Source of the DNA: Saccharomycopsis fibuligera x Saccharomycopsis cf. fibuligera
Taxonomy: Eukaryota; Ascomycota; Saccharomycetes; Ascoideales; Saccharomycopsidaceae
Direction of reading: 5' to 3'
DNA: 64,000 bases
Assembly (NCBI GenBank): GCA_001936135.1
Contig: CP012820.1
Span: 2,046,001-2,110,000 of the forward strand
Part shown: piece by piece, positions 10,672 to 22,750 of the stretch
Numbering within the stretch: position 1 is the first letter of the stretch
How the letters are laid out: the number at the start of each line of letters is the position of its first letter
The notes under the pieces: model-generated
Told to the model about the DNA's origin: nothing
What the model saw: the letters and a program-made list of their open reading frames with translations, nothing else
Databases searched by the model: none
Program-made: the position numbers and the translations under genes

Positions 10672-11428
10672 GCTTCAATATCTTTATATTAATAATTATA
10701 AATATTTCATCTTATTGCATCTTCTTTTTCTTTTTGTTCTTGTTTTGAAAGATAAATTGTTCAAAAAATAACGATAATACGAGACAATAATCATTTGATT
10801 TTGATTTCTGCTTCATCTTCAATAGCGTCTGCGTAAGCAGTGCTGCAACTAGATGTGAATCGAATATAAATTTTCTTCGCCAATGTGTGTTTTGATTATA
10901 AGCTTACTCTTTTCCTTTCCATCTTTTCTCTCAACGTTCGGTTCTTTTTTTATTGTCATTTCTTTGGTTGTATTTTTAGGAATATATCTGTTTATTAATT
11001 TTTTGAGTAAAAGTGTGTAAAGCTCGTTGATTGCTGTTGCGAGCATTTTGCTAGTATTTCATTTGCAATGATAGTTCTAGTATTTTTGCTTATATTTTAG
11101 CTATGCTTGTGACGCCACAAGGAAACAAACTAGCTAAACAAAAAGAATATAGCTTTGTTATAAATTGACTTTACAGCACCCCAGTAATAACTAATGACTT
11201 GTGGTAAATGATGCCTGATTTTGCTAAAAGTATGGGAGGGAAGGGGATATACTACACGTTAGTTACTCAACATCTTATCTCTTTGAGCCGCATCCTAATA
11301 GCTATATTACCATTTCCCCATAGCACAAAATGATAAAACTGACCAATTTGATAGTTCAACATATTCCCTACTTTATAGTTTATTACTCGTGTTAAACAAT
11401 TTGCGAAAAGAATCAGATGTTATACTAT
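10672..11428. other. Convergent intergenic region between NOP10 and DAD4
   Basis: AT-rich spacer between the 3' ends of two small spliced genes. It contains one small minus-strand open frame listed separately. Nothing else is recognisable. Confidence 0.4.
10849..11046 (-). CDS. Small hypothetical ORF (65 aa, Lys/Glu-rich)
   Basis: An ATG-initiated frame encodes a 65-residue basic protein with an amphipathic N-terminal stretch (AINELYTLLLKKLINRY) and a charged C-terminal half. A GTAAGC inside it at about residue 47, and an open run ending ...AEIKIK just downstream, raise the possibility of a further exon, but there is no good branch site. I recognise no family. It may be a real small gene between NOP10 and DAD4 or a chance frame. 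Confidence 0.25.
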   Translation of the reverse strand: MLATAINELYTLLLKKLINRYIPKNTTKEMTIKKEPNVERKDGKEKSKLIIKTHIGEENLYSIHI

Positions 11429-11945
11429 TCATTGGCGATGTTTATATTGACGTGATGACAATCTTTGTGACTGAAGCATCAATTCAGCGCCTTTTTCGTA
11501 ATGTTCCCAAATCTCAGAAATGATTTCAGTTTCGTGGTTCTCTGCTGTAATATCCTAAATATAAAAGAGAATGTTGTTAGAGGAAAATGTTCTTCGAGTG
11601 CCTTTATCCCTATAGCTCTTGAATATATGATTGCTTGCTGGTAAACAATGAAGATTGAATCAGTGCAAATTAATTAAATAATACAAAATGACTTTTATAC
11701 GTACTTGTAATAGCTTGTTAGCAATTGACACACTTTGATTTAGCTTTTCCTAAAAAGTCACAACCTGTTAGTAATCCGTAATTAATGCATGAACCAGTGT
11801 TTGTATATCTATCAAAACTAGATCAATATAAAGGCACTGTAATCACAATCAAAAGCGCATTCCATAAATACTAACTAATACATACTAAGGATTCAACGAT
11901 GGCTGAAAGCTTGTTGGCATGAACCTCATCATTCGGATTATTCAT
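11429..11945 (-). CDS. DAD4: DASH/Dam1 complex subunit Dad4 (three exons)
   Basis: Exons 11945-11886, 11749-11705 and 11554-11429 join in phase 0 to a 76-residue protein. Dad4 is a small subunit of the DASH/Dam1 ring that couples kinetochores to spindle microtubules. The spliced N-terminus (MNNPNDEVHANKLSAI) matches the Dad4 pattern MENP..Q.QA..L..II, followed by LNQSVSIANKLL and a single tryptophan in IWEHYEKG. Intron 1 has donor GTATGT and a TACTAAC branch site before TTTTTAG. Intron 2 has donor GTACGT, a CTCTAAC branch-like site and acceptor TATTTAG. Every exon is too short for ordinary ORF calling. S. cerevisiae Dad4 is 72 residues. PIB1 nearby agrees with S. cerevisiae chromosome IV neighbourhood. 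Confidence 0.93.
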
Positions 11946-12556
11946 TGTAGGCCGCACAAAATTTTTGAAAACAACTATGTATTAAGCGTGAGTTATGACA
12001 GTAATATTGCTGCTTTTGTTATTTCTTATGATTGCAGATGTGTAAACATCATCTCCCGCAGCACTGCTCCTTTTGCTATTATTTTTTATTCGAAACTCCA
12101 CGAATGTTATTGATTTTTAATATTGCAGTATGCATATTAACGTGTAATTATGCATTTGCCACGAGCGGTATCATGAGGTAGTATTTGTTAATAGTCTTAC
12201 TATTATATAAAACTTAACCAAACTTGCTACAGTGAGGTTTATGTAAATCGAACATAGAAATGAAACAGTGCATTGAAACAATAAAAAACCCGAAGAAGCC
12301 AACCGATTACCCAAAAAAAAAAAAAAAAAAAAAAAAAAAAGAATAACAAGAAAATTAACAGAAAAAAACACAAGAGGAAACAGGAAAATAAAGGCAAAAA
12401 GAGTGCTGTAAAGAATAACGAACCACAAAAAAACGGTAGTAACAAAATATAACAAAAAAAGAAGAAAAAAAAAAAGAAAATTTGGATTTCTAACAGAAAC
12501 AAGTTAAAGCAAGCAAAGCATGAATAAAGCTAAGCTAAACAATATAAAACGAGATA
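11946..12556. other. Intergenic: DAD4 promoter and PIB1 3' flank
   Basis: Contains a 28-bp poly(A) at 12313-12340 and a broadly A-rich stretch up to the PIB1 stop. No gene recognised. Confidence 0.5.
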
Positions 12557-13870
<1,314 letters not shown>

Positions 13871-14114
13871 TGTTATTTTTATTTTTGGTATCAGTAGTGT
13901 ATAAAGTGACGAAGTTGATGCTTTTATTACCTAATACAGGACAGACAATAGTTCATTGAAACGGCAGTGCTGGATAGAGACTATTTGAACGACAGGTTCT
14001 AAAGTGTTCTATGATGTTCTAAACTTCGAAATAAGAAAAATAATTCAATGTTGAAAGTTGGAAGACAGAAGGAAAAACTATCTAGCAAAGGTGGAGATGA
14101 TTAATAAAGATGTC

Positions 14115-14148
<34 letters not shown>

Positions 14149-14593
14149 AAAAATTAAAAAAAGGCCAAAGTAACAAGGGGCGATGATCCAGATTTTTGTT
14201 ATAACTGGCCAGTATTAGCTTGCACACGTACGAACACGACAGGCAGAAGGAGAGAGCGTGATAAAGACAAAGCGGTGGAGAGTACAAACACACGTTAGAA
14301 GCAAAATATCGCAGAGCTGCTGATATATGAAAAATAAAAGATACTGATAAGGGAAGTTATGCTGTTATGAAGGGCATCACCATTCAAAGATTCGTTATTA
14401 ATAAACAGACAGAAAAGAGGAGCGGAACTGAGAGGGCGATTAGCAAATTATGGAGTGTTCCATTTACTACACAAATTACATAATCATTTACACATACTAG
14501 AAACAGCAACAACGTCTCTATTTTATATTAGTTTACACTAAATTTATCAAATTCCATTGAATTATATAGCAACTGTTATGAAAGACACACCAT
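13871..14593. other. Intergenic: PIB1 promoter and SSF1 3' flank
   Basis: Holds a 29-bp poly(A) at 14118-14146. Both flanking genes read left, so this should contain the PIB1 promoter. No other feature was recognised. Confidence 0.5.
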
Positions 14594-15961
14594 CTACTCA
14601 TTATCGCTAAACAATTTATCATCCTCTTCATCACCTCCAGAAATATCAACATCACTACTGTCATCTCCGCTGGATTCAGACTGCTCTTCATTGTCACTGA
14701 CGTCTTCGCCATTCTTGAGTTTTGCTTCTTTAGCTTTTCTGCGCAATTTTTTAGCTTCTTTCTTTTCATTTTTTGCCTGAACATGCTCTTCTTGCTCCTT
14801 ACGGCGCTGGAGCTTGAGTTTCTTGCGAAGGGCGTGTTTTTGCTCTAATTTGTGAATTTCTGCTTTGGTTTTGTTGACACGGCTGTGATAAAGCACCTTG
14901 CCAGAACATACATCTTCTTCAATCTTGATCAACTCAAGCTTTATTCTAGGCCCAATTTCGGTAAGTTTCACTGCTTTTTTTCTTGTTTCTGATGCTGTTG
15001 TTACTGCTGCAGTGGTGCCTGATGGTAATGAAGTTTTACTCTTTTTAGATGCTGGTCCTTCATCTTCGTCATCTTCATCATCACGCTCTCCTTTGGTTTC
15101 TACTGATGGGTTTCTTCTGGTACCTGTACGGTAGTGATGACCAGTAGACTTAGCACCACCATCAGTATCTTGCACTTGTACAATTTCGTCATCTTCAATT
15201 TCAGACTCACTAGTAAAACCTGCTCCATTTGCATATGGATCCAACACAAAATCAGCAACATCGTTAACTCTACCCAAGTTCGGCAACTTTTTGTGTATTT
15301 TCTGTTTAGCATTCACCAATTTCTTTACTGATTTGGAAATTTCCACTGGCTTAGTGTCAATAGTATAATGCCTGAGATCGATTTCACCATCTTTATTTTT
15401 ATTCAAAATAAGCACTCTCTTAATTGATGAAACTTTCATAGTTTGAGGCGTAAGTGGTGGGAACATACTCTGAAGCAATGTAATCGTGACTTTTTCATGA
15501 GGTTCTGCCTTAGCAGGACTAGTGAAACCATTCAATACTAACAACGGTGGATTCAAATACTCTTTGCTTTCTTTACCAGCAGATTTAGGATGCTTAAGAA
15601 TCGATCGAACATCTTTGCATAAGGAGTAGTTTTTCACTTTGAATGTAACTGTTGGACCTCTTGGAGTTCTTGAGAGTCTCATGCTCACAGTGCCGTTATC
15701 TGACTGACTGAAAATCATCATATGAGAAACCCCTAAAGGACCAGCCATCACGACAAAATCCTTCAACTTGTTGGCTTTACGCTCTTTTAAATTGATGGCA
15801 GTATGTGGCTGCATCACATTTCTCATGTCTTGCACTAACTGAGTAACTGAATGGTTCTTCAACGCATCGCCAACGCTAAGCACCATAGATTTGGGAATTT
15901 TTGCCAGCTCTTCTTCAGTTGGCTTTACATGAGTTCTAGTTCTTCTTCTATGTTTGGCCAT
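14594..15961 (-). CDS. SSF1: Ribosome biogenesis protein Ssf1 (Brix domain, Peter Pan family)
   Basis: The 455-residue nucleolar protein takes part in 60S pre-ribosome assembly (27S pre-rRNA processing). The N-terminus MAKHRRRTRTH, then IPKSMVLSVGD, LVQDMRNVMQPHTA and the Brix-domain core RLSRTPRGPTVTFKVKNYSL are family hallmarks. The Brix domain spans about residues 25-290. The C-terminal third is charged, with Lys/Arg clusters (KKLRRKAKEAK) and an acidic Ser/Asp/Glu tail, normal for this family. Length agrees with S. cerevisiae Ssf1/Ssf2 (453). It is head to head with RRP3, as in S. cerevisiae, and shares a ribosome-biogenesis promoter. Confidence 0.96.
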   Translation of the reverse strand: MAKHRRRTRTHVKPTEEELAKIPKSMVLSVGDALKNHSVTQLVQDMRNVMQPHTAINLKERKANKLKDFVVMAGPLGVSHMMIFSQSDNGTVSMRLSRTPRGPTVTFKVKNYSLCKDVRSILKHPKSAGKESKEYLNPPLLVLNGFTSPAKAEPHEKVTITLLQSMFPPLTPQTMKVSSIKRVLILNKNKDGEIDLRHYTIDTKPVEISKSVKKLVNAKQKIHKKLPNLGRVNDVADFVLDPYANGAGFTSESEIEDDEIVQVQDTDGGAKSTGHHYRTGTRRNPSVETKGERDDEDDEDEGPASKKSKTSLPSGTTAAVTTASETRKKAVKLTEIGPRIKLELIKIEEDVCSGKVLYHSRVNKTKAEIHKLEQKHALRKKLKLQRRKEQEEHVQAKNEKKEAKKLRRKAKEAKLKNGEDVSDNEEQSESSGDDSSDVDISGGDEEDDKLFSDNE

Positions 15962-16084
15962 GATTAAATGTAATATGAAAAGTGAATGGCAAGAAAAGGC
16001 TTATAATCCTATACCAAAAACGTAGTTGAAATAGCTCTAAATAACAAGAATGTTCTCCTCGCACCAGATAATTATAAACTATGC

Positions 16085-16159
16085 TGAAAATTTTACTTTA
16101 TTTTATTTTATTCTGTTTCTTCGCAGTAGATCACGTGACAGATGAGCAGAAAAATTTTT
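16085..16159. promoter_or_regulatory. Bidirectional SSF1/RRP3 promoter with PAC, RRPE and CACGTG motifs
   Basis: The 323-bp gap between the two start codons carries TGAAAATTTT (16085-16094), CACGTG (16132-16137), GATGAGC (the PAC core, 16141-16147) and GAAAAATTTTT (the RRPE core, 16149-16159). PAC and RRPE together mark ribosome-biogenesis genes in budding yeasts, and both genes here are in that regulon. The close PAC-RRPE spacing and the shared position support co-regulation of the pair. Confidence 0.75.
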
Positions 16160-16284
16160 TTTTTTTTTTTTACTTTTTTTTTTTTAGATGTATAAGGTAG
16201 AATATATTTATCGAGAGCAATGAATTGTCATTGAACTCACAACTGTAAAGTTGTTATCTCAAGTCCACAATAATTACAGCCATT

Positions 16285-17841
16285 ATGGGAAAAACTGATA
16301 TACCAACGAACTCGGGTAAGATCGCCAAGAAAGAGAAGTCCAAGAAAGAAACTAATGAATTGGCTCTCAAGATCAAACAACGTGCTTTAGCCCAGCAAAA
16401 GAAGGAAGAGAAACTTAGAGCTCAACATCAGCAGCAACAACGAAATAAAGAGTTTGAAAATGAAAGTGGATCTAGCGATGAAGAAGAAGAAGAAGAAGAA
16501 GAAGAAGAAGAAGAAGAAGCTGAAAACAAAATTGGAAACAAATTACAAGACAAACAAGAGAAAACTGAAGAAGACACTACAAAATTATCAACAAAAACCT
16601 TTTCTGATTTTGGCCTCGTACCTGAAATTCTTGAAGCTTGTCAGCGACTCAAATATGACAAACCAACTCCAATTCAATTAGAAGCCATTCCTTGGGCTTT
16701 GCAGGGTAAAGATATTATTGGTTTAGCTCAAACTGGGTCTGGAAAGACTGCTGCTTTTGCTATTCCTATCTTGCAATCCCTTTGGGAGATTCAAACTCCA
16801 TATTTTGCCTGTATCTTGTCACCAACTAGAGAGTTGGCATATCAGATTAAAGATACTTTTGATGCCCTTGGAACTTCTATGGGTTGCAAAACTGTTTGTA
16901 TCGTTGGTGGTGTTGGTATGATGGATCAAGCTAGAGACTTGATGAAAAAACCTCATATTATTGTTGCTACTCCTGGGAGATTATTGGATCATTTGGAACA
17001 TACTAAAGGCTTCAGTTTGAGATTGTTAAAATATTTTGTGATGGACGAAGCTGATAGATTGCTTGAATTGGAATTTGGACCAGCTTTGGATAAAATTTTA
17101 GAATTGATTCCGAAAAAAAGAACCACCTATTTGTTTTCCGCCACCATGACAAGTAAAATTGAAAAACTTCAAAGAGCCTCACTTAGCAATCCAATTAAAT
17201 GTGCAGTGAATGACAAATATTCCACCGTAGATTCCTTAGTCCAAACCATCATGGTATTACCAGATGGTTACAAAAACACCTATTTGGTCTACTTGCTCAA
17301 CAAGTTTGTGGGTAAAACCATAATAATTTTCACCAGAACCATTGCTCATTGTCAAAGAACCGCATTCTTGGGCAAAATCCTTGGTTTTCCAATAGTGCCA
17401 CTTCATGGTCAACTCAGTCAATCTAAAAGATTAGGCGCTTTGAACAAGTTTAAATCAGGGGCTAAATCCATTTTAGTGGCCACTGATGTTGCCGCTAGAG
17501 GGTTAGATATTCCATCAGTGGACCTTGTGATTAATTATGATATGCCTATGGATTCCAAGACGTATATTCATAGAGTTGGAAGAACAGCTAGAGCAGGAAA
17601 GAGTGGTAAATCAGTAAGCTTAGTGACTCAATACGATTTAGAATTGTTATTAAGAATTGAACAAGTGGTGGGGAAGAAATTGAGTAGAGAAATACCGAAT
17701 AAGCAGGAAGTGTTGATGTTGCACAAGACGGTGGATCAAGCTATGACTGCGGCTATTCATGAATTGAAACAATTTCAGGAAAATAGCAGAAGAAGCGGAA
17801 AGTATAATAATAAGGATGGTAGAGATAGGGAGGAGGTGTAA
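16285..17841 (+). CDS. RRP3: DEAD-box RNA helicase Rrp3 (DDX47 family), 18S pre-rRNA processing
   Basis: The 518-residue nucleolar ATP-dependent RNA helicase is needed for 18S rRNA maturation. All helicase motifs are visible: Q motif region [10 protein letters not shown]...PTPIQ, Walker [47 protein letters not shown] and [10 protein letters not shown]. The N-terminal extension is lysine-rich and holds a run of glutamates encoded by a GAA repeat near 16480-16520. Length is similar to S. cerevisiae Rrp3 (501). The ATG at 16285 is the first in frame. It is head to head with SSF1, the same arrangement as YHR065C/YHR066W. I saw no in-frame CTG codons in the parts I checked. Confidence 0.95.
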   Translation: MGKTDIPTNSGKIAKKEKSKKETNELALKIKQRALAQQKKEEKLRAQHQQQQRNKEFENESGSSDEEEEEEEEEEEEEAENKIGNKLQDKQEKTEEDTTKLSTKTFSDFGLVPEILEACQRLKYDKPTPIQLEAIPWALQGKDIIGLAQTGSGKTAAFAIPILQSLWEIQTPYFACILSPTRELAYQIKDTFDALGTSMGCKTVCIVGGVGMMDQARDLMKKPHIIVATPGRLLDHLEHTKGFSLRLLKYFVMDEADRLLELEFGPALDKILELIPKKRTTYLFSATMTSKIEKLQRASLSNPIKCAVNDKYSTVDSLVQTIMVLPDGYKNTYLVYLLNKFVGKTIIIFTRTIAHCQRTAFLGKILGFPIVPLHGQLSQSKRLGALNKFKSGAKSILVATDVAARGLDIPSVDLVINYDMPMDSKTYIHRVGRTARAGKSGKSVSLVTQYDLELLLRIEQVVGKKLSREIPNKQEVLMLHKTVDQAMTAAIHELKQFQENSRRSGKYNNKDGRDREEV

Positions 17842-18603
17842 ATTGCCATCAACTTAGTTTGCTTGCATGTAATAGTATAATAAAATTATTTCTTTGATTA
17901 TGCGTAATTGTAACATGATAGTTGCTTCATGTTAATCAGTTGAAGCATTATTACATTATTTTTCTACTTTTTCATATAAGTCATATTTCGCTATAATGTA
18001 TGTTAATGTTTCAACATTTGAAATCTGAATGGAAAGAATGCAGTAGCACGTTATGCCAAGTAAATATCTCATGCCAAGGTCCGCGTAAGTTGATTATGAT
18101 GATAGCATGGCGAGTTATTATTAGAAAAATGAACATAGTTTTCTACACATTTCGAAATAAGTTTGACTAATGACTTTTTTATTTGACTTGTAAGCAGCTT
18201 TTGTTATCATAGAAGTATCATACTACTTTTTCTTTAAATTTTTAATTTGACAAAAATAACAAATTGAAAATGCAAAAGATAAGCAACTTTTATTTAATTC
18301 AGGTTCTACTCATGCAACGACATAGGAGAAGAAAAAAAAAAAGACCAAAAAATGATGTTTTTTGGGAAACAATGATACAATGAAATAAATGAAAAGTATC
18401 TATACATATATATTAAATGAAGTGAGGCAATTTCCGCATGAAGCCCAAAAAGAGAAGATGGTTTGAAAATTAGATTTATGACTAAGCAAGGAACAGATGA
18501 AAGAATGTAAACATGAAACCAAAACAATTAAACAGTAAAAAACAAGCATTAAGAGAATGAGTAAAGAAAAGTATAAGAAAAAAAAAAGGTTCGTCAATTA
18601 CAA
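17842..18603. other. Convergent intergenic region (RRP3 / GUT2)
   Basis: AT-rich tail-to-tail spacer. Short frames on both strands show no coding character. No RNA gene was recognised. Confidence 0.5.
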
Positions 18604-20508
18604 TTATTGGATTTGGCTAACACCCATCTTGTTGATAAAGTCAATAACATGTTCTCTTTTTTCTTGCTTGGTTTTAGCATCCCAGTTCAATTCACGAGCC
18701 AAAATTTCAACAACACCATCAACGGCAATCAAAGCTTCTTTAGCATTAAGAAATGCCAATCTGGTTCTTCTGGCCAAAAAGTCAACTGGAGTTCTAGTGT
18801 ATTCATACTTGATGGAGTACAACAATTCAGCAACAGTGAATGGGAACTCAAAATCTTTATAAGAGACATCGCTCAAATCTTTTTTTCCAGCTAAACCAAT
18901 TGGTAATTGGTTTTCTCTAGACTGCTTATAGATTTCTAAAATGAGTGGGGCTCTAGTACCGTAATTGCTTGACAAATGAGAAGCAATTTTTTCTTCAACA
19001 CCGTAAGTTTGGATTAGTCTAGAAGTAAAAGAATCATCGTAATCAACACCACCAGCTAATTTAAGACCTTTGGTTTGACATGGCTTAACTTCTTTACCAA
19101 AATCAAAATCCTTGACAATGCTATCAACAGTTTGTTCAGCCATTTCACGATATGTAGTCCATTTACCACCGGAAATTGTCAACAAACCAGTTGGCGACTT
19201 ATAAATTAAGTGGTTTCTAACCAAACCCTGAGTAGACCCACTGTTCTCTTCAGTAACTTCATCAGGATTGCGCACCAATGGTCTAATACCAGCCCAAGCA
19301 GACAAAACATCTTCTTTTCTCACTGGAAACTTTACAAACTTTTGTAGCTCATGAATGATGTCTTCAATTTCATGTTCGGTTGGCACTGGATATTCGTCAA
19401 TTCTCTTTTGTGGGGTATCGGTGGTACCGGCCAACACTTTACCTTGCCATGGCAAAAAGAACATCACTCTACCATCAGAAGTGGAAGCATCAAGCAAGCC
19501 CATACCTTTTGGGGCATAATACTCAGGCAAAATAAGATGGACACCAGAAGATGGAACCACCATCTTTGGTGGTTTAAGTTCTTGTGGAGCAAGACCCTGA
19601 GGATCCTTATCCATCTCCAAAATAGTGTCGGAGAATGGACCGGTAGCGTTGATGACACTAGTAGCTTTGATATTAAATTCTTTACCAGTTTCTCTGTCGA
19701 CGGCAACAGCACCAATAACTTTGTTGTCTTGGGATTTGAGAAGTTGTTTAACTTCAACATAATTAACAACAGTAGCACCATTTTCAATAGCAGTGATGGC
19801 CAAGGTAGAGTTCAATCTAGAATCGTTAAACAAACCATCATGGTACACCAAACCAGCAACCAATTCCTTATCATCCAACATTGGAGCAATAGCTTTAGCA
19901 CTTTCGCTAGACAACATGTAGGAAGACTTCAAGTTTTGTCTACCGGCAAAAAGATCGTACATCTTGGTACCAACGTAAAAATAAGGCACTTGCCAGTAGT
20001 GATAAACTGGAATCATGATTGGGAGAATAGAGGACAAATGAGGAGCATTTTGAATAATGTGGGCCCTTTCATTCAACGCTTCAATGACCAAATCCAACTG
20101 GGCTTTAGATAGCTGGAAAACAGCCTTTTCCAAGTATCTGACCCCGCCGTGAGCCATTTTAGTAGATTTGGAAGAAGTGCCCGCTGCATAATCGGTTCTC
20201 TCCACAAGAGCAACATTAAGACCTCTGGTGGCAGCATCAACAGCAGTACCAGAACCAACTGCGCCCCCACCAATGATGAGAACATCAAATTTTTCAGTGG
20301 ACTCTAACTTGTTCAAAAGCTCTGACCTAGTTGGAGGAGGAGGTCTAGAAGTGACCAATGGAGCGTAGCTGGCATGAATAGCAGCAACCGATTCATTCTT
20401 AACATTCGCACTGTTCAAAAAGTATGAGTTAGCGGCATAAGCAGTACCAGCAACAGCAGAAAAGTAAAAAGAGCTCTTCACCAATTTTTGGGAAAAGAAC
20501 CTGGACAT
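18604..20508 (-). CDS. GUT2: Mitochondrial FAD-dependent glycerol-3-phosphate dehydrogenase
   Basis: The 634-residue protein oxidises glycerol-3-phosphate to dihydroxyacetone phosphate and passes electrons to ubiquinone at the inner membrane, serving glycerol use and the G3P shuttle. A basic, Ser/Phe-rich N-terminus with a hydrophobic stretch fits a mitochondrial presequence plus anchor. The FAD dinucleotide-binding motif GGGAVGSG lies at about residues 80-87, followed by RTDYAAGTSSKSTKMAHGG and, further on, TGPFSD, LPWQGKVLAGTTDTP and ISGGKWTTYREMA. Length agrees with S. cerevisiae Gut2 (649). UBP7 and COA1 further along echo the S. cerevisiae chromosome IX order. Confidence 0.96.
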   Translation of the reverse strand: MSRFFSQKLVKSSFYFSAVAGTAYAANSYFLNSANVKNESVAAIHASYAPLVTSRPPPPTRSELLNKLESTEKFDVLIIGGGAVGSGTAVDAATRGLNVALVERTDYAAGTSSKSTKMAHGGVRYLEKAVFQLSKAQLDLVIEALNERAHIIQNAPHLSSILPIMIPVYHYWQVPYFYVGTKMYDLFAGRQNLKSSYMLSSESAKAIAPMLDDKELVAGLVYHDGLFNDSRLNSTLAITAIENGATVVNYVEVKQLLKSQDNKVIGAVAVDRETGKEFNIKATSVINATGPFSDTILEMDKDPQGLAPQELKPPKMVVPSSGVHLILPEYYAPKGMGLLDASTSDGRVMFFLPWQGKVLAGTTDTPQKRIDEYPVPTEHEIEDIIHELQKFVKFPVRKEDVLSAWAGIRPLVRNPDEVTEENSGSTQGLVRNHLIYKSPTGLLTISGGKWTTYREMAEQTVDSIVKDFDFGKEVKPCQTKGLKLAGGVDYDDSFTSRLIQTYGVEEKIASHLSSNYGTRAPLILEIYKQSRENQLPIGLAGKKDLSDVSYKDFEFPFTVAELLYSIKYEYTRTPVDFLARRTRLAFLNAKEALIAVDGVVEILARELNWDAKTKQEKREHVIDFINKMGVSQIQ

Positions 20509-21524
20509 TATTTAAACGTGTGATAGTTGCTAGGCTGAAAAAGGTTGTAGTGAAACAGTTCTATAAAGGTAATCAAGTTAATGAGACAACGTGTATGAGT
20601 AAATCTGTGTATCTTTCAAAAGTGGGAGCGTTGTTATATAAACACCATAAAAAAATAGATTGAGAAGATGCAAAACACGAAGGAAAATGATCAACACAAA
20701 GGCAGAACAAAACCTGGAGAAAATAGATAGAAAATAGTAAGATAACACTGTGGGGTATACAAGAGAGGAAAAGAAGAAAGAAAAGAAAAAGAGGAAGAAA
20801 AGAAACTTGCCAGGGAGAAGAATAGTTTAAGTAGGAAAAAATGGGCAAGTAAAAAAACATAAAAAAAGAAATAAAAAACAGGGCAGAGCAAAAACCTGGG
20901 GGCATAATAGCGATCCCGCAGAGAGCGAAACTGCGAAACTGCTAGAAAAAAAGTCTGGAGGCGGCCGTGCAGCATGAAAGTGAAAATTAATTAGTCAAAA
21001 AAAAAAAAAAAACACCATACAACAGCCACAGACAACCATGGTGCACCACAGACACCCCGGGGGCGAAGAGAATTTTCTTTGTTGGCACTTTCGGACTTTT
21101 TTTTTTCAGCGATTTCCCCACGAAACTCAGCGCACAGCTGCACCACCGGCTGCGCGTTTGCATGCAGCAAACGCACGCTTAAGCGTCAACACAACCTTCA
21201 CCTCCGCCGTAAGCCTGCTAGTGCGGTGAGCTAGCACCAGCACCTAGCCGGCCAAGTGGGGCCGTCCTTGCGGTTCGCAACTATGAAGGCCACCCATTAT
21301 TAGCAGCCGTATTGTGATACACGAAGTTAACTACCTCAACTACTATAACACGTATGGGGCGGTATACCGCAACCTTGCGCCATACCGCACATCTGTTTTT
21401 CTGTTCTTAGTCACACCTCAGCTTCTGAACATGTGGTGGGCGCAACGGCTGCGGGTGCGGCTGGAGACGGTTACTGCAATTAATCTGTACCGAGCTCGGT
21501 GTGCTTGCAGTACTGTCGTGCTAT

Positions 21525-21568
21525 GGCTACGGCTACGGCTACGGCTACGGCTACGGCTACGGCTACGG
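21525..21568. repeat. (GGCTAC) hexanucleotide repeat, 7 perfect copies
   Basis: Seven exact GGCTAC units followed by GG, in non-coding DNA. A plain microsatellite. Confidence 0.95.
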
Positions 21569-21754
21569 AAAGAAAATGCGGCATCCAGACAGATGGAAAG
21601 TCCGAAGGAAAGGACGGCCAGCAAAATAGATTTCCGCAGACATCTGCACACACCATATGTTCAGCTGGCCCCTGCCACACCAGCCCGTCCTATATTGCAC
21701 ACCAGGGTACCCTATAGGGTCTACGATAGAGAAGTGGGGAATGTTATGGTGCTT

Positions 21755-21755
<1 letters not shown>

Positions 21756-21797
<42 letters not shown>
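21756..21797. repeat. 42-bp poly(T) tract
   Basis: Uninterrupted run of T and the longest homopolymer in the window. Such tracts exclude nucleosomes; the exact length may be affected by sequencing. Confidence 0.9.
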
Positions 21798-21798
<1 letters not shown>

Positions 21799-22673
21799 AG
21801 CCATATAATTATGACTATAGTCATGGCTATACCGTCGACGCCTGCTATGGCCATTATCGTGACTGAGGAAGGTTGCGGGTGCTTACGAAACTGGGCAGCA
21901 GCGAAGCAATATATATAAATATATATCGCGTAGCAGCAGCAGTGCAAATGCAAACAGTTGTGATTTCTAATTTCATCTCTTCGCAAAGTACTTATGCAAA
22001 GAGCGTATCTACCGAATAAGCTATAGCATATATATCACACATGTGGCGGTGCCGTCACCATCGATGCGCCCGTTAACAAAGCAGGTCGAATACCTGGGGG
22101 TGGCGGATGCTTCCAATTGTTGGCAAAATCGCCGGGACGCAGCCTGCAGGCACAGGCCGGCACAAGCATACGACACCGCAAGCGTGCTGAGCTCAGTGTC
22201 AGCTCCAGAGCAAATTGCTATGCCGAAAATACTAACTACTGCTAATACTATAGTTTTTTGACGCAATAAGAAAAGCTATTGCTTACTCGCTAGTAAATTA
22301 ATTTGGGCTTATTTGCCGCTCCTATATTTGTAATTAATCCCTTAATTTTTTACGGTGCGAAAGGTTTACCGGTACAGGCGAGAATATCAACGTTGAGACG
22401 AGCACGCTGCTCACGCGCAGCGCACTGCCATCCATGGTTATTGGCTACTATTTGTGGAGGTCGGAGTATCCAATCGGAACCCATTAATATGGTCTGCAAG
22501 TGGTTCAATGCAGGATTATGTTATTCGACGCCTTACAATGTGATTATCACTCTCTGCCTATTGATGTATACTCATGCTTAGAGCGTACCATAGTCGCGTT
22601 GTAACAAAAACTTTTTTTTTCTTGTCTCTCCAATTAAATGAGTAAAGAGAGAGAGCGAAAGAGAGAGGGAAAG

Positions 22674-22704
<31 letters not shown>
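22674..22704. repeat. 31-bp poly(A) tract in the HTS1 promoter
   Basis: Run of A that starts after a GA-rich stretch and ends 46 bp before the first HTS1 ATG. Poly(dA:dT) in this position is a typical nucleosome-free promoter element of yeast housekeeping genes. Confidence 0.85.
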
Positions 22705-22706
<2 letters not shown>

Positions 22707-22750
22707 ACCGAAAATGCATTTTCTCATCCTCTTAAACTAGTTCACTGTTA

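Larger units (their letters stand above)
20509..22750. other. 2.2-kb gene-poor divergent region (GUT2 / HTS1), GC-richer with simple repeats
   Basis: From about 20990 to 22600 base composition shifts to GC-richer sequence, so frames stay open by chance in several phases on both strands. Most of the longer frames (21314-21799, 22043-22261) begin with GTG rather than ATG, and none shows a domain. The region contains a (GGCTAC)7 hexamer repeat, a 42-bp poly(T), a CCCCGGGGG element near 21055 and a 31-bp poly(A) next to HTS1. I see no tRNA. It is probably a regulatory or decayed sequence. Confidence 0.4.

Noticed and set aside
21314-21799. 161-codon plus-strand frame
   Set aside because: Starts with GTG, includes the hexamer repeat as a Leu-Arg run and ends in poly-Phe from poly(T).
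22221-22260. TACTAAC followed by TATAG, like an intron end
   Set aside because: No credible upstream exon with a donor and no coding sequence after the acceptor.
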